DNA from: Sequoia sempervirens | Lineage: Eukaryota; Streptophyta; Pinopsida; Cupressales; Cupressaceae | Assembly: GCA_007258455.2 (NCBI GenBank) | Contig: VDFB02321327.1 | Coordinates: 226,209-290,208 of the forward strand | Direction of reading: 5' to 3' | Length of the DNA: 64,000 nt | Shown here: positions 1 to 12,112 of the stretch, piece by piece | Numbering within the stretch: position 1 is the stretch's first letter | How the letters are laid out: each line of letters opens with the position of its first letter | Position numbers and translations under genes: made by a program | Notes under the pieces: model-generated | Database searches by the model: none | Told to the model about the DNA's origin: nothing | The model's input: the letters and a program-made list of their open reading frames with translations, nothing else

Positions 1-520
1 TATGTGGAAACCCTATTAGGGGAAAAACCATGGTGGAGGTTAGTCCACAAGATTATACCCTGTTAAAAGTATAAGGAATTATGAATGGGGAATGCACATA
101 CATTCATGCACACTACCTAGAGCTCACTACTCAAATACAAAATAGGCCTACTACCCAAAAGAAGACACACTATCTTACATAAAGGTTCTGATTAAATCCA
201 TCAAACTTTGAATTGAGAAAAGCAGCATCTGCTAATGCCTGGTTACAATTCTGGTTAAGTACATGAACACTTCTTCACTCTTCTTCACTCTTCTTCTCTC
301 TTTGTCTGCTCTTCCTTCGAATGATCTAAAATTTATTCAAACACAAGAATCTTACACTTCACACACACACACACACATACATCCCTTCAAATGATAAAAC
401 AATTGCTCTTATATATCCGCAACAAGAAATTTCATCACTATAAGTCAGCTCCAAAGAAATAATTAAATGAATATAAACAATCGGCCCAAATCAATAAAGA
501 TTATTCATGCGAATCAACCA
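1..520 (-). mobile_element. LTR fragment, Copia-2 family
   Basis: This stretch aligns base for base with 56621-57160, the 5' LTR of Copia-2, and more loosely with its 3' LTR at 29280-29820. It has the same minus-strand TATA (reverse complement of CTTATATA near 408-415) and a (CA)9 run at 360-377. The window starts inside the LTR and the assembly gap cuts it before its U3 end, so I cannot say whether it is a solo LTR or part of an element. No coding region. Confidence 0.9.
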
Positions 521-620
521 NNNNNNNNNNNNNNNNNNNNNNNNNNNNNNNNNNNNNNNNNNNNNNNNNNNNNNNNNNNNNNNNNNNNNNNNNNNNNNNN
601 NNNNNNNNNNNNNNNNNNNN
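521..620. other. assembly gap of 100 N
   Basis: Exactly 100 N, the usual placeholder for a gap of unknown size. On the left an LTR is cut about 600 bp before its end, and on the right an Athila-like integrase begins mid-gene, so the true gap is probably larger. Any reading frame running through the N run is an artefact. Confidence 0.99.
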
Positions 621-673
621 CACTTACAATCCTTGTGGAGTGTAGGCCAATGATAGCCTATAGTTAAGACCTT

Positions 674-960
674 TTAAGCAGTCGTTTGAGTAGTAAAATG
701 TCCTTCACAAGGTTCTATGTGACATGTGTGAAGTATGTTGAAGAAATCATCTTCAAGCACACACCAATGCATTATGTTGTCAAGGCCATGTCGGAAGAGC
801 AATCCATTGATCCATGTGTAGTCATTTCCAAGTCCAACCAACTTTTGACATTCCCTCAAAGAGAAATGAGGTGGAAACTTACAAGTAACCAGACAATTTA
901 CCATGTCAGCGTACCACAGGATCTTTTCTAATATAGCAAAGAGATTCTCATTTGGAAAGG
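674..960 (-). pseudogene. Athila-like integrase N-terminus, truncated
   Basis: Reading from about 960 down to 674, the frame follows on from RNase H and contains the start of an integrase HHCC zinc domain (ILHTCHIEPCEGHF), after a stretch, FPPHFSLRECQKLV, typical of the RNase H-integrase junction. Integrase would join element DNA to the host chromosome. The frame stops at 674 and the catalytic DDE core is missing because the gap follows. Family call is good; length is partial. Confidence 0.75.
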
Positions 961-1680
961 CATCATCATTAACTGGAGTTGGTTCATCATCTTATTTTTG
1001 TAACCTGGACAAAAATTTTGCAACCACATTCTCTCAACTAGGTTTATCAAGTATAGTAATGTAATATTCTTGAAGTAAAAGTAACCACCTAATTACTCTA
1101 CCAGTTACAATAGGTTTATTAATTAAGAATCGAATTGTAGAATGATCAGTATGAACAAACACCTTATATTAGGTAATATAATGATGAAACTTATTGATTA
1201 CATAAACAACAGCTAGAAAATCCTTTTCATTTACCATATAGTTTACCTCAGCTCCTATGGATTTTTTGTTGATGTAGTAGATGAAGTAGAAAAGGTTATC
1301 TTATTTCTGTCCAAGGATGTCTCCCATGGAACAATCTAAAGCATTAGTGTGAATATGAAAGGGTAGTTCCAAGTTCAAACCTCTGAGTACTAGTCTGGTT
1401 ACAAGTTTGTTCTTAGTGGTTTTGAAGGCTTCTTTACATTCTGGTGTCTAAGAGAAAATGACATCTTTTTCTAACAAAGAAAACAAGGGGGAGGAAATCT
1501 TACTAAAATTTTGAACAAACCTCCTATAATACCCTACATGGCCTAGAAAACTACACACATCCTTTTGGCTAGTGGGTGTAGGAAAGTCTTGAATGATTTG
1601 TATATTTTTGGGATCGACTTGAATACCCTTGGAAGAAATATAATGACCAAGTACTATCCCCTTTGTCATAAGCATATGTG
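961..1680 (-). pseudogene. Athila-like RNase H and RT connection domain
   Basis: The minus strand encodes the RT thumb/connection (GHYISSKGIQVDP, FLGHVGYYRRFVQNFSK) and then RNase H, with HTNALDCSMG, INKKSIGAEVNYMVNEKDFL and VFVHTDHSTIRFL visible in order. RNase H removes the RNA strand during reverse transcription. In-frame stops lie near 1433, 1306, 1169, 1040 and 1001, several of them TAG or TAA where the family has Gln or Trp, so this is a decayed copy. The frame joins that of the RT after a break near 1690. Confidence 0.75.
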
Positions 1681-1710
1681 ACTTTTCGTGACTTAATGAT
1701 AAATTAGTGT

Positions 1711-2433
1711 TTATACATTGTCTAGAAGTTCCTTTTCTAAAAAAAATTTAACATCTTCATAAGTATTACCATGGACAATAAAATCGTCCATATACACCTC
1801 AACACAATCATTTACAAGATCAACAAAGATGCTCAAAAATTCACTTTGAAAATTGGCAGGGGCATTACATAAACCTAACAGAAAATGGTTATAGGAAAAG
1901 GTGCCCCAAGGACAAGTGAAGGTAGTATTGCCTTGGTCCTCAGGTGCTATACGAGTCTGGTTATAGCCATTGAACCCATCCAGAAAAGAAAAGAACATTT
2001 TACCTGCAAGAGTTTCCAACACTTGATCAATAAACGACAAGGGAAAGTGATCCTTTTTAGTAGCTTTATTAAGTGCTCTATAATTGACACAAATTCTCCA
2101 CTTACAATTTTTCTTAGGAACCACAACTAGAGGAGAGACCCACTGACTATCTGAAATGGGATAAATAAACCCAACATTTAATAGTTTTTGTAACTCCTCT
2201 TTAACTATTTCATGCAATACGGGGTTGAGTCGTCATTGTGGTTGCCTAACTGGATGACTACCTTCTTCAATATAAATATTGTGGGTGTAGGTGTCAGGAT
2301 GAATGCCACACATATCTTGGTATTCCCAAGAAAATGAATCTTTATTAGTTCTAAGCATGTCAATGAGATCTTTGATTTGTTTAGTGGTTAAATGTGGATT
2401 AATATTAAGTGTGTGATTTGGAAAATTTTCCAT
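1711..2433 (-). pseudogene. Athila-like reverse transcriptase
   Basis: The frame runs 2433 to 1711 with one internal stop. It starts with the pre-RT segment (FSWEYQDMCGIHP), then RT fingers (GFIYPISDSQWVSPLVVVPK), the palm motif FLDGFNGYNQ, and the active site EVYMDDFIVHG. The catalytic YMDD is intact. The stop between the pre-RT and RT parts is TGA where an Arg codon (CGA) would be expected from the family, a C-to-T change at a CpG. The palm also has LLGLCNAPANF where PFGLCNAPATF is usual. Confidence 0.85.
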
Positions 2434-3540
2434 GGCTTTTTATTGTGCAGGTGAATTAATGGCTAGTACTTGTGAAGTGGATGGTGTATCACTAGAATTT
2501 CCAAAAAATAAAAATGAACTATATAGATAATTATAAGGTAGAAACTTATGCAATGTGACAAAGTTTTGAATAGATCATGAGCTACCTACTAGTGGAAAAT
2601 TTCCAAAGGGACAAGGAGTATTTATACTTGAATGAAGAACCATGCTTTCAAAAATTTCATTAGATGCATATCTGTTCTAAAGAAAATTAATAAGAATGTT
2701 ATCTTCAATAGGTTCATAAATCTGTAATGCTTGATCAATTGTTAATATGTGTAATGATTCAGCTAGGTCGCTATCTACCCACTTGATCCTCCGTCTCCAA
2801 CAAGGGTTGTGCTAGTGGGTATAAAGTCAACTATTTTTTGTGCTCACCATTAGATATGACCATGTTTCATAACTGAAACTTAATGAATGCATCTGTAACC
2901 GCTAACCCAGGTTGTCCAAAATCAAGGGATATCCCCCCAACTTATTCTTTGGCTATGAAACCATAAAGTTGGTTGGGTATTCCCACAAATCAATAGAAAG
3001 GACTACATCTTCAATCATACCCTCCGGTCTAACCAAAGATCAGTCTACCATTTGAAGAAATGTGGGAGTAGGTCTAATCCCTTCTAGTGACAATCTTTCC
3101 TTTTGTTTCATTTGTCATAACATTAATTGCAGTGCCCAAATCAACAAGTGTGTTAGGAATGCTAACTTTACCAATAGATACCTTGATAACAAGAATCCCC
3201 AAATGTGAGTACTTAGGAATGGTTATGTTCCCAAGTATAAGGTCTGCCAACTGTCCAATAACTTGGATGGTCTTCAGGTCTTGCTTCTTCTTCTACTTTT
3301 GAGTACATAGATCTCAATCTATTTTTGTATAGATGAGAATGCCCTCGATAGACCACAAAAAATGAATCTTGATGTTAACATTGCGTAACTCAATGAAAAA
3401 ATAAAATTTGGGTTGGGAGACTACCCTTTGTATTGGTTTAGACTAAAATTGGTTGACGAAGGGAGGTTCTTTTACTAGATCTACTTTAGGTTCTTCATTA
3501 ATTTTAGTGATGGTGGGCCCCTAAAGAGCCTTCCCTGATC
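2434..3540 (-). pseudogene. Athila-like protease region, decayed
   Basis: Minus-strand translation of about 3300-3090 gives a retropepsin-like stretch: KYSHLGILVIKVSIGKVSIP followed by NTLVDLGTAINVMT. The active-site triplet is DLG, as in Athila proteases, in place of DTG or DSG. The enzyme would cut the Gag-Pol polyprotein. The flanking segments 2434-3080 and 3310-3540 are full of stops in this frame and are probably linker. It is a pseudogene, recognised by motif only. Confidence 0.6.
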
Positions 3541-3544
3541 ATAA

Positions 3545-5448
3545 TTAAACTCCATCTAATTCTAATATATTTATAAGATAAGTAGGGTAAACTATTGCCT
3601 CATTATTATACATGGGTTGTGTTGCCTTATTATTGGGATTTTGGTTTGGTTGGGTTGGAATTGGTGTGGGCTTCAACGGCTGTATTGGATTGGCTAGTTG
3701 AGTAGATGATGATGGTGTGGGTTGAAGAAATTGTTGTGGTTGTTGATATGGGTTGATCATGGGAGGAGGTAGAAATTTTTCTTGTGATGGATAAGGCTAT
3801 TGGTATGGTGAAGGTTGTGGTAGTTGTGGCCTCCATGCTTGTTGCCATGGTTGTGAAGCATACTAGTATTGTGGCATCCATTTAGGGTATGGTGGAGGTT
3901 GTTCCAACCCCCACACCATCCAGTTTGATTGGAAAAAGAATTAGATTGGCTAGGTCATAGAGCAAGATAGTCATTCTTCATGCTAGGGTGCATTACTAGA
4001 GGTGAAAAAGGTCACCTAAGGGCCATGTAGTAGACAAGTTCCTCAAAATATTCCATATCAGGCACACCTACGGGAAGAGGCCTTAAGGTAGAGCTTTTAC
4101 TGACTTCTTCTATGGATGAAATGTTTGTCCTATTGTAAGAGAAATCCTCACTACTATGTCTCTTACAACAGGTCAAAAAAAACAAAACCAAGGCCTTTTC
4201 AACTTCCTTTTGCTTCCTATGGGTATATAAAGTGTCTATCTATTTTCCCATATGATTTAACAAATCAGTTTTGAGATCCTCAAGTAAATTACCTATTTCA
4301 CGCTTTGTTATACCTATTGCACTAACTAAAGCATAAAGCTTACTTGGATAATTCCTCCCTGATCATTGATACCTCGATTAATTCCTACAAATGTCACAAA
4401 TATTAGCAAAGTATAATTTAGAGACATTACCATTACCTATTAAATTCAATGCATCCACAATATCATCTCTTATTCCCCTAAGAAATAACATTTTGATAAT
4501 ATATGGATTTAGCTTTGGTTGTCATGATCATTGTAGGCTAAACATGAACTGTTCAAGGTAATCTTCCATAGGCTCATCCTCTTTCTATGTCATGTGGAAG
4601 ATCTCATCCCAAATCTCTCTTTTTTTACAATATTCTTGGTATATTTTCAAGAATAATTCCTTCATGACCTCCCATGTTCTGATATTCCTAATGCTCATGA
4701 ACCAGCGTAAGGATGCATCCTTCAATGTGGCTAGGAATAACTTGAGCTTCTATGCATTGCTTTGATAGTCATAACTATTCCATAACACATCAAACTCAAA
4801 TAAAAACATGTTAGGATCCTCAACAGAAAGACCACAAAAAATTGGCAAAGCATAGTGGGGAATATTTTTTATAGGAGAATTCTCTTCAAGATGCACAATG
4901 GGGAATTAAAAATTGATCAGGTTTTTGTGGGATAATGCTCTCACATTATTATTATTGTTGTTGTTGAGATCAGCCATGACATCTAATTCCCAAGGGGTAA
5001 AGTAAGTTCTAAATGGCTTTTGAGTTTCTGAAAGTGGACCAGCCCTAGACCTGTAAGACTCTTGAAATAAATTTACAACCCTTTTTTGTAATTCCTCAAA
5101 AGACTTTGGACGAATACCAGAAGAGGTCTCAATAATGGTAGACTCAATAGAACACTTTTCAATATCTAGCTCAGGTAACTCTTTCTTAGGTGATGGATGT
5201 ACAACCAATGGTTTGACTAATTCTGACTCAAATGAAGTGTGCACAACTAAAGGTTGTAATTTTTTTTTCAATTTCTCTCACATTGAAATACTTCCTTCAA
5301 TAGATGGCTTTGACTTGTTTATCAATTCTTCGAGCTGTGAACCCTCAATGGATGGTCTTGATTTGTTTTTATGTTTTTCAAGTTGTGAACTACTTCCCTT
5401 TTCTTTTCTAATAAATCTCCCTCTACTATCCCTACTTCGATTCATGCA
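3545..5448 (-). pseudogene. Athila-like gag
   Basis: I place the start at the ATG at 5448 (MNRSRDSRGRF), 144 bp inside the primer site. The N-terminus carries a 16-residue direct repeat (QLEKHKNKSRPSIEGS then QLEELINKSKPSIEGS). An Asn run (about 7) follows near 4950, then the Gag core around 4900-4560 with DASLRWFMSI and TWEVMKELFLKIYQEYCKKR. The C-terminal part (3760-3545) is rich in Pro, Gln and Asn. Gag builds the virus-like particle. In-frame stops occur at the end of the N-terminal part and within the core, so the gene is broken. Confidence 0.7.
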
Positions 5449-5574
5449 CCTAAATGACTTATAATAGCACAAATCAGGAGTATTAACCTTAACAAGGTTG
5501 ACAATTGTGTAGGATTTCCTCTTGAAATACTGGTCTTAACTCAACTCACTATGGTTTCAGGCCTTTAATACCTT

Positions 5575-5592
5575 TCCTTAGCAACAACACCA
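5575..5592 (-). other. primer binding site, tRNA-Asp type (decayed)
   Basis: On the minus strand this reads TGGTGTTGTTGCTAAGGA. The usual plant tRNA-Asp primer site is TGGCGCCGTTGCCGGGGA, and all the differences are C-to-T or G-to-A changes. It lies 4 bp inside the LTR edge at 5597. Athila elements commonly use tRNA-Asp. Confidence 0.7.
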
Positions 5593-5596
5593 AAAG

Positions 5597-6660
5597 TGTA
5601 GGGAAAAACTATGGACTCCGAATGGGGTAAACTTTTATCTTCTAAATTATTGTTGGATTCAGTTAATATGATTTTTCCCTCAGTTATTCCTATGTGTGTC
5701 AATATGGTAAATTTAAATTGATGAAAGGTATTGGGGCTATTTTCCTAAGGGCTGAAGACAATAAGTTGAAAAAATGTGAGATGCATTCTATGAGAAAATG
5801 AATATTCAATTTTTCACACTTACTAGAAATGATTCTAACTTTTACTCTTAAACAATTTATGATCTAATAGGAAGTGTTCTTTAAATCAAGTGACATGATC
5901 ACCATTAAGCACAAGACACTAATTAAATACTCTTAGTCTCAATTACATATAAAATTATTTCTAAAATTACAATGGTTTCAAATGATAATTTTTTGATGAC
6001 ATGAGCTATTAGCTAAGTGATAGGAGTTGTGGCATTGGTGACAAGACCTATGTAGAAAAGACTATATTTTATAGAAAACAAAATTGCAACCTGATTAGTT
6101 AACGAACATAAAGTAACATTTCATTCACATGGGATAATATGGTATTCAAATTTAAGACTAAGAGAAATTTCCATATAATTTGAATAAGTAAATGCACACA
6201 CATAAAAGTAACTTAATCAAAATACATATACTCACAAACAAATCAATTAAAATGTAAATTCAATTGGTTGACTAAAGAGGGGGACCTGCTTCCCTGTTAG
6301 TCGAATGAGAGAATTAATCATAGGTTCACATGAGCTTTCAGAATAATTTCTTCTTTTGATTAGAATGATAATAACAATAGTAGTAATAATAGATGTCCTT
6401 CATATGAAAGAACATATATAGCCTCATTCATAAAAAACCAACTATTATGAAGGCCCAAATACAGTCAAAATAACTTGATTAAGAAAAGGATGAAGTGGTC
6501 TATGGTCATCCTTTTCTGAAAACGGTTTTAAACAAAATTACATAAAATACATAAACACTATAAGCTTTATAACAACTCCTCATAACTGATCCTTGTCCTC
6601 TTCTTGGTGGTTACCATCTGCATACTCGAGATCACTAGAATTCTATATTACACACAAAAC
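5597..6660 (-). mobile_element. 5' LTR of Athila-like element (right edge uncertain)
   Basis: The inner edge is set by the primer site: in plus orientation the LTR begins TGTAGGG at 5597. A minus-strand TATA (TATATA at 6415-6420) would serve as the U3 promoter. I cannot fix the outer edge because no second LTR is in the window; about 6660 is chosen because Copia-3 gag-like sequence begins shortly after. No coding potential was recognised. Confidence 0.5.
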
Positions 6661-6755
6661 CATCAGCATTAGCATTAAATAATCGACAATTCTCAAAGAT
6701 ATACATCCCTTAATTATATCAATTTATACAATCTTATCAATTTATCATGGAAACT

Positions 6756-7058
6756 TTAGGGAAACTTATGAGAATATAGGCTGAAATTACATAAAAAAAC
6801 ATGACACATATGTAACCCAACAAATTTCACTAATTCAGTATGTGAAAGACTACTCAAAATAACAAACCTTGCCTTGCCATCTATTTCATAGGCCTTGATT
6901 TCATCACTTGTGCTCAGTCCATTTGTGGGTATTTTATATACAATCTTCATTACCTTAGTGACATCAAATCCAAGGTAAATCAAATAGCCTTCCATCTTCA
7001 CTTTCTAGAATGCATAGTCTATTCCTTCAAACATAGGGATCTCCTTCTTACTTTCCAT
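6756..7058 (-). pseudogene. Copia-3 gag N-terminus, truncated
   Basis: From the ATG at 7058 the minus strand reads MESKKEIPMFEGIDYAF, then a stop and KVKMEGYLIYLGFDVTKVMK, ending with ILSSLSHTELVKFVGL. This is the N-terminal part of a plant Ty1/copia Gag (the family pattern is FdGxxYxxWKxrMexyL ... ilxxLsdxEfvkv). The Trp after YAF has become a stop. The remainder of gag and all of pol are absent on the left, where the Athila-like LTR region begins, so the element was truncated or interrupted there. Confidence 0.7.
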
Positions 7059-7103
7059 CCCAAATCTACCTCAAGCAGTTAAGCTTTTATTCAAATAGCC
7101 TTT

Positions 7104-7114
7104 CTATGATACCA
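7104..7114 (-). other. Copia-3 primer binding site, initiator-Met type
   Basis: On the minus strand this reads TGGTATCATAG, matching the plant initiator-Met primer site TGGTATCAGAGC up to the ninth base. The 2-bp AT spacer before the LTR is the same as in Copia-1, Copia-2 and the TRIM. Confidence 0.75.
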
Positions 7115-7116
7115 AT

Positions 7117-8651
7117 TATTGAATGAAAAAGATAATTGAGAGGAGGGGGGTGAATCAATTGTATCAAATTAAAACATCAAAACCCTCAACAATAATCAGA
7201 TCCACATGCATTCATTAAACCCTTAATATGTTATTATATTTGAACATTGAAAGAAGATAAAAAAAATTAAAACAACCAACACCATACACAAGAGAATAAT
7301 ATATTTATGTGGAAAACCCTAACCATGGTAAGGATTAGCTCATAATATAAGTAATTGCAAAATTGGTATAAGGAGGCTCACTTCCAAAATAGGACACACT
7401 TTCCAGAAATGCTCACAACCTAGGCTCACTACCAAAATAGAAAGAAGAAAGAAGATATAATGTTACATTGAGAACATGATCTCAATGCAACTGAGACTCC
7501 ACCACAATATCTTCAACAAAACTTGTAGTCTTCAAGAGATCAAGATACCTCATCTCTTTGCATTCAACAATCTTGCATTATATCTTGCACTATATTTTAG
7601 ACTTCTGCACTTAATTTTACATCACAACACTCAAATCTATTCCACACTCCATCTTTCATTAATTCACCTTGCATTTTTATCATCCATAACTTGAAAAACA
7701 TCTTCAAGTCGGCTACACTCACCTTACACTTTACAAATTCAAAATAGGTCGACACTAAGCATTCCCATAGTGGATAGGATTAAATGTTGACCAATGCAAA
7801 ACTTAACTAGGACCCAAATTAACTCTCACACACCACACTACAATTTAATTAATGCTTAAACATCTTTGAATGTAGTGTAAACACCAAGTTGGTCATTACT
7901 CATGCAAACACCTTTAAAATTTGAATTACATGCTTCCTCAAATCCAAATATGACTTGTGAACCACACACCATGCTTCATCACTATCTAGAATATTCTTGT
8001 ACCATCCTAAAATCCATCAAAATCCTTTGCAACAATTTTCACCTCCAAAATGTACACAACTTCTACATTCTGACTACACTGCCAAACACTGCAATTCTAA
8101 AATCCATCTTCTAGAGCACCAAACCACAAATAATCTTGACAAAGGAAAGAGATAAAAACCATCAAAATACCTTGAGAATCATATGATCTGAAGAGCAATT
8201 GTGGAGAAATGTGGAGAAAAAATTTCTCTTAGAAACCTCTGTAAGAAACACTGACACATTGGTTCACACATTGGTGAACATAACTTCCTCTAACCATCAA
8301 TCCAGAAGAAAAAATTTTGGATATAGAAACTTTGAAAACCTCTATCCAACATATCCAAAACACACAGGAAAATATTCAACCTTGAAGAAATGCAAAACAA
8401 AACCAGAACACCTCTACAAACCAAAAAACCTTATTTTATCAATTTTCTCAGTATCCTTGACATCTTTATCACTACCACAATCATGAACAAAAGCTTATCA
8501 AGGTAACACCAGAGATTGACACCAATAACTTAACTGATGATAACATAATGCAACTAATCATAGAAATAACCTCCCTTAACCACTGCACAACTATCACCAA
8601 TGACAACACAATATTGTTGACATCAATAGCAACACCTTCATGCTTGCAACA
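7117..8651 (-). mobile_element. Copia-3 5' LTR
   Basis: The inner edge is set by the primer site 2 bp away. The outer edge is the CAACA at 8647-8651. The first bases are TATTGA where sister families have TGTTGG, so the terminal TG has mutated to TA. Internal landmarks shared with Copia-1 and Copia-2 LTRs are the G-run followed by TGAATCAATTG near 7140, the TATGTGGAAAACCC segment near 7305, and the repeated CTCACT...AAAATAG blocks near 7380-7440. It is a distinct, older-looking family of the same type. Its 3' partner is not in the window. Confidence 0.7.
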
Positions 8652-10487
8652 AGGATGTGGTACTAAAGGTTTGATTCCTTTATGCTAATTTTAGGATTTT
8701 TAAGATCCAAAGATCATTTCATCTATTATATTTGAATAGTAATAATATATTTATTATTACATATATATTAATGATATATTTTTTGGTAATAGTAAGGATG
8801 TGATTTGTGATATCAAGTCTCAACATTTAATATATTTGTAAATTAAGGAATAAAGTATACTAGATATATTTTGGGTATGAAGCTCATAATAAGTAGAGAA
8901 AACATCAATCTTTTGTAAGGATACATAAATTATTTAAACTTATTGTTGGAGTACTTTTTTTAGACAAAAGGCATAAAGCCTATATGTTATATTAATAAGA
9001 GGAAATAGTTACATAGAAGCCAAAAAATAATAGATTTTAAAACTAGTTGGAAGTTTACATATATTTCTTTTACTTCACCCCAACAGCCATCCAAAAAGCT
9101 TACATCAAGAATAAAAAAATTTCAGACCTTAGAAGGCATAATAGATGATTGAGAAAGTAAAATATTGGAGATTCCAAACTACTGAGTTGTAGGTTTTAGC
9201 CCTCCTTGCGAGAGTATTGAGCTGAATTTTCCCCTAGTTCCTCCTAAACAATAGCAAATACTAGATTACCTAGAGTGGCCTATGACTGCACTATAGTATT
9301 AATGTCTAGCAAGTGCTAAGGATTTCTATTTTCCCTAGGAGGTGACAATAGAAGCCTCAGCTGAAGGCCTTGTGGACACTCATGCAATACCAGGATCGAC
9401 ACTACATTATACGTATTCTTAAAGTTATTAACTGCTTCCCCTCCAATCTCAAAGTGGTACCTATTGAGAGGTCTATATAGGTAGCTTGATGAATCAATCT
9501 AGAAAACATTTTTATTGCCTCATAAATTTCAACATACCTTTGCAAAGAATTGGAGTTATTCAACATGATAAATTGTAAAGAATTGTGTGTTCCTATCTTG
9601 ATAGAAACCAAATTATTTGTATAACAATGTATGAATTAACCTAGTGAGATGGAGATATGGCTAGAGAACCTTGTGGTATTATCAATGAGAATTTTATATA
9701 TAATATGGTCAATAATATATCACGTATTTCCTAAATAATTAAATTCATTAACTATTTCATCACTAATCCTAGATGAGTTCATTGTGATGTAGTTAAGTTC
9801 AATCTTCATGAGGTACCTTTGAGCAGTCTATTTTTTTATCATATTTATTTTAAAATAAACACTTAATAGATATTGATTGACTTGTGGACTCAAATGAGGA
9901 AAGTGATATTGATAGTAGGGATCCAACAACAATTATATTTTTACTTTATTTGGTGGTGATATCAATTATATGAGAAAGTGATAGTTATGGTATTTTTTCT
10001 ACTATAGAGGCCAAGTAATTGATAACTACTCATGCTTATAATAAATCCTTGTAGATTGATATATTGTGTGAATATATGGTGCTGAGTTAGGGAGATATTG
10101 TGATTTTGTGTCATACATAGAGTGCCATATGGTCAAAAAAATTGTGAAATGATAGAGGATAGATGATGAGAGGGTGATGTTGAATAAATTTGACTCTTTA
10201 TAGGATATTATAGATGCATTGATGAGTCCAATGAGCATATAAAATTTTAGATGTTATGAATGAATTGGATTCTCAACCTATATAAATTAGTTAAGATTTT
10301 TTGTATTATTTTTCTTTTGTAAAGAATTCAAAAAGTGGAAGAATCTTAAAAAAAATGTGTCTCAATCTTGCATCCTAATTTTTAGAATACAAAAGTATAA
10401 CTTTTAGGACATATATTTTTCCTTGAAAATATTTTTGGATAATCTAGCATCTTTCTCTACATGCTTATGGACCTCTTCATATTTTTT
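8652..10487. other. unassigned A+T-rich sequence
   Basis: I recognise no gene here. The stretch is very A+T-rich (notably 8740-8790) and has an imperfect inverted motif AGGCATAAAGCCT at 8969-8981. The longest frames (9402-9611 and 10026-10238, minus) match no family I know and lack coding character. It is the sequence left of Copia-1 and therefore the site Copia-1 inserted into, together with 18343-18478. Confidence 0.5.
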
Positions 10488-11768
10488 TGTTGGAAAAACA
10501 AGGATAGACAACTGAGAGGGGGGGGGGGGTCAATCAGTTGTCACAAAATATTTAAACTTTTCAAACTTAACTTTACTTAATCTTAGATCTGGTGAATTAA
10601 CAATAAACCATAGACAATCAGCACATCAAAAACACATAGAACACCAAGATTTTTACGTGGAAACCCTATTAGGGTAAAAACCATGATGGATGTCAGTCCA
10701 CAATATTATACCCTGTTAAAATTATAATGAAGAATAATGGTAATGCACATGCATTCAGGCACATTGCCTAGAGCTCACTACTCAAATATAAGAGGGCTCA
10801 CTACCCAAAGAAAACACACTATCTTATAGCAATTCAAATTAGATCCGTAGGGTATGAACTGAGAAAATAGCTTCTACAAAAGCCTGCTTACAATTTTGGC
10901 TAAGCACAGAAACACTCCTTCACATTTCGCTCAAACTTCTTCACACTCTGCTCTGCAATCAAATGATTAGATCACTATTCACACACTTGCTCTTCCTTTG
11001 GAACTTCTTTACTTCTATGAACACTTCACTTTGCTCAAAAAATCACTCTTATATATCCACAACATGGATTTACATCAACAACTTCGTCGACTAAAATAAA
11101 GTATGAAATATAAAACATATACACAATGTCGGCCCAAATTTACAAGTAAATTTTCAATGCGAATCGAACACCGTCTGCCATAATATAATGAAGACTTAAA
11201 AAAATATCCTTGAGTGCAAAAAAAAATCAAATTTTAATCTCCAAGGATCCACAACATGCTACAACCACCATCTCGGCCAAGAACATAAAAAACCGAACAC
11301 ACAAGAGAAAAATCACTGACCACGAGCACACCAATCAACACGGGTTTGAAAAAAAGATAGAGAATGATCTAGAAAAATCCACAAGCACCAAGAATCATCA
11401 GGGAAGCGTCCACAACAACTAAAATTACTAGAATCACATCAAATTCAATTAGGAGCACTAACTAAAGCCACATAAAAACTGTCAAAACACAACTCTTCAT
11501 AACATGATTAAATCTTCACGTGGACCTCTAAAAATTTTGGTGGATAAACTAGATACACTCAACAATAAAAACTTTAGTACACACAAATTGATCATCAATG
11601 TACTGATCAAGACACCTTCATGACCTTCACTATTCCACTGTAACCTATAACTCTTTCTTTAACAATTTTCTCAATACCCTCGACATATACAACCTACAAT
11701 ACATCAATGCTAATAGTGTTGACATCAATGACAACCACATATCAGAAACACAACCAAAGCATCCAACA
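10488..11768 (-). mobile_element. Copia-1 3' LTR
   Basis: It starts TGTTGG and ends CCAACA, and is 1,281 bp long against 1,276 bp for its partner. A G-run (about 13 G) sits at 10518-10530, where the partner has 6 G. The minus-strand TATA (complement of CTTATATA) is near 11048-11055. The frame 11210-11422 inside it is not a gene. Confidence 0.93.
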
Positions 11769-11780
11769 ATCTCCACCTTT
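11769..11780 (-). other. Copia-1 polypurine tract
   Basis: On the minus strand this reads AAAGGTGGAGAT, directly upstream of the 3' LTR. It is where plus-strand DNA synthesis would start. The 330 bp between it and the pol stop at 12113 contain further purine runs (for example the complement of CTCCCCCTT near 11852), which may be spare copies, and no gene. Confidence 0.85.
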
Positions 11781-12112
11781 GGCATTTATGGCAACACATG
11801 ATGTGAAAAAACACCATCAATGCAACTCTCAATTAGCACTTACTCCCCCTTAGATTTTGACTCTTCTCCTCAACTTGTTCTACATGATCTTCTCCCCACA
11901 AGGCTCTTCTTGATAGATAATTCACAATTCTTCACATGAATCTTCTCCCCCTTTAAAATCAATGGAAAAGATAAGAATTATCTTTCCACATACAAGCTCT
12001 GAACCACATATCTGCACATCTGACTACTCCTCCTAAGTAGTAGCCACATAAACATCAATTTGGATCATAATATAGCTATGAAACACATGGATTGATGCAA
12101 GTAAATGCATCT

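Larger units (their letters stand above)
621..6660 (-). mobile_element. Athila-like Ty3/gypsy element, partial
   Basis: In minus-strand order the region holds a 5' LTR, a primer site resembling the tRNA-Asp type, gag, protease, RT, RNase H and the start of integrase. This is Ty3/gypsy order. The RT wording (FLDGFNGYNQ, IAPEDQ, FTCPWGTF, LCNAPANFQ, YMDD) and a protease with DLG in place of DTG are typical of the Athila lineage. The rest of integrase and the 3' LTR lie in or beyond the assembly gap. Many stops make it a relic. The right edge of the LTR is uncertain. Confidence 0.8.

Noticed and set aside
467..667. Frame running through the N block
   Set aside because: It is produced by translating the assembly gap.
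9402..9611. Minus-strand frame of 69 residues in the orphan region
   Set aside because: Short, A+T-driven composition, no recognised motif.
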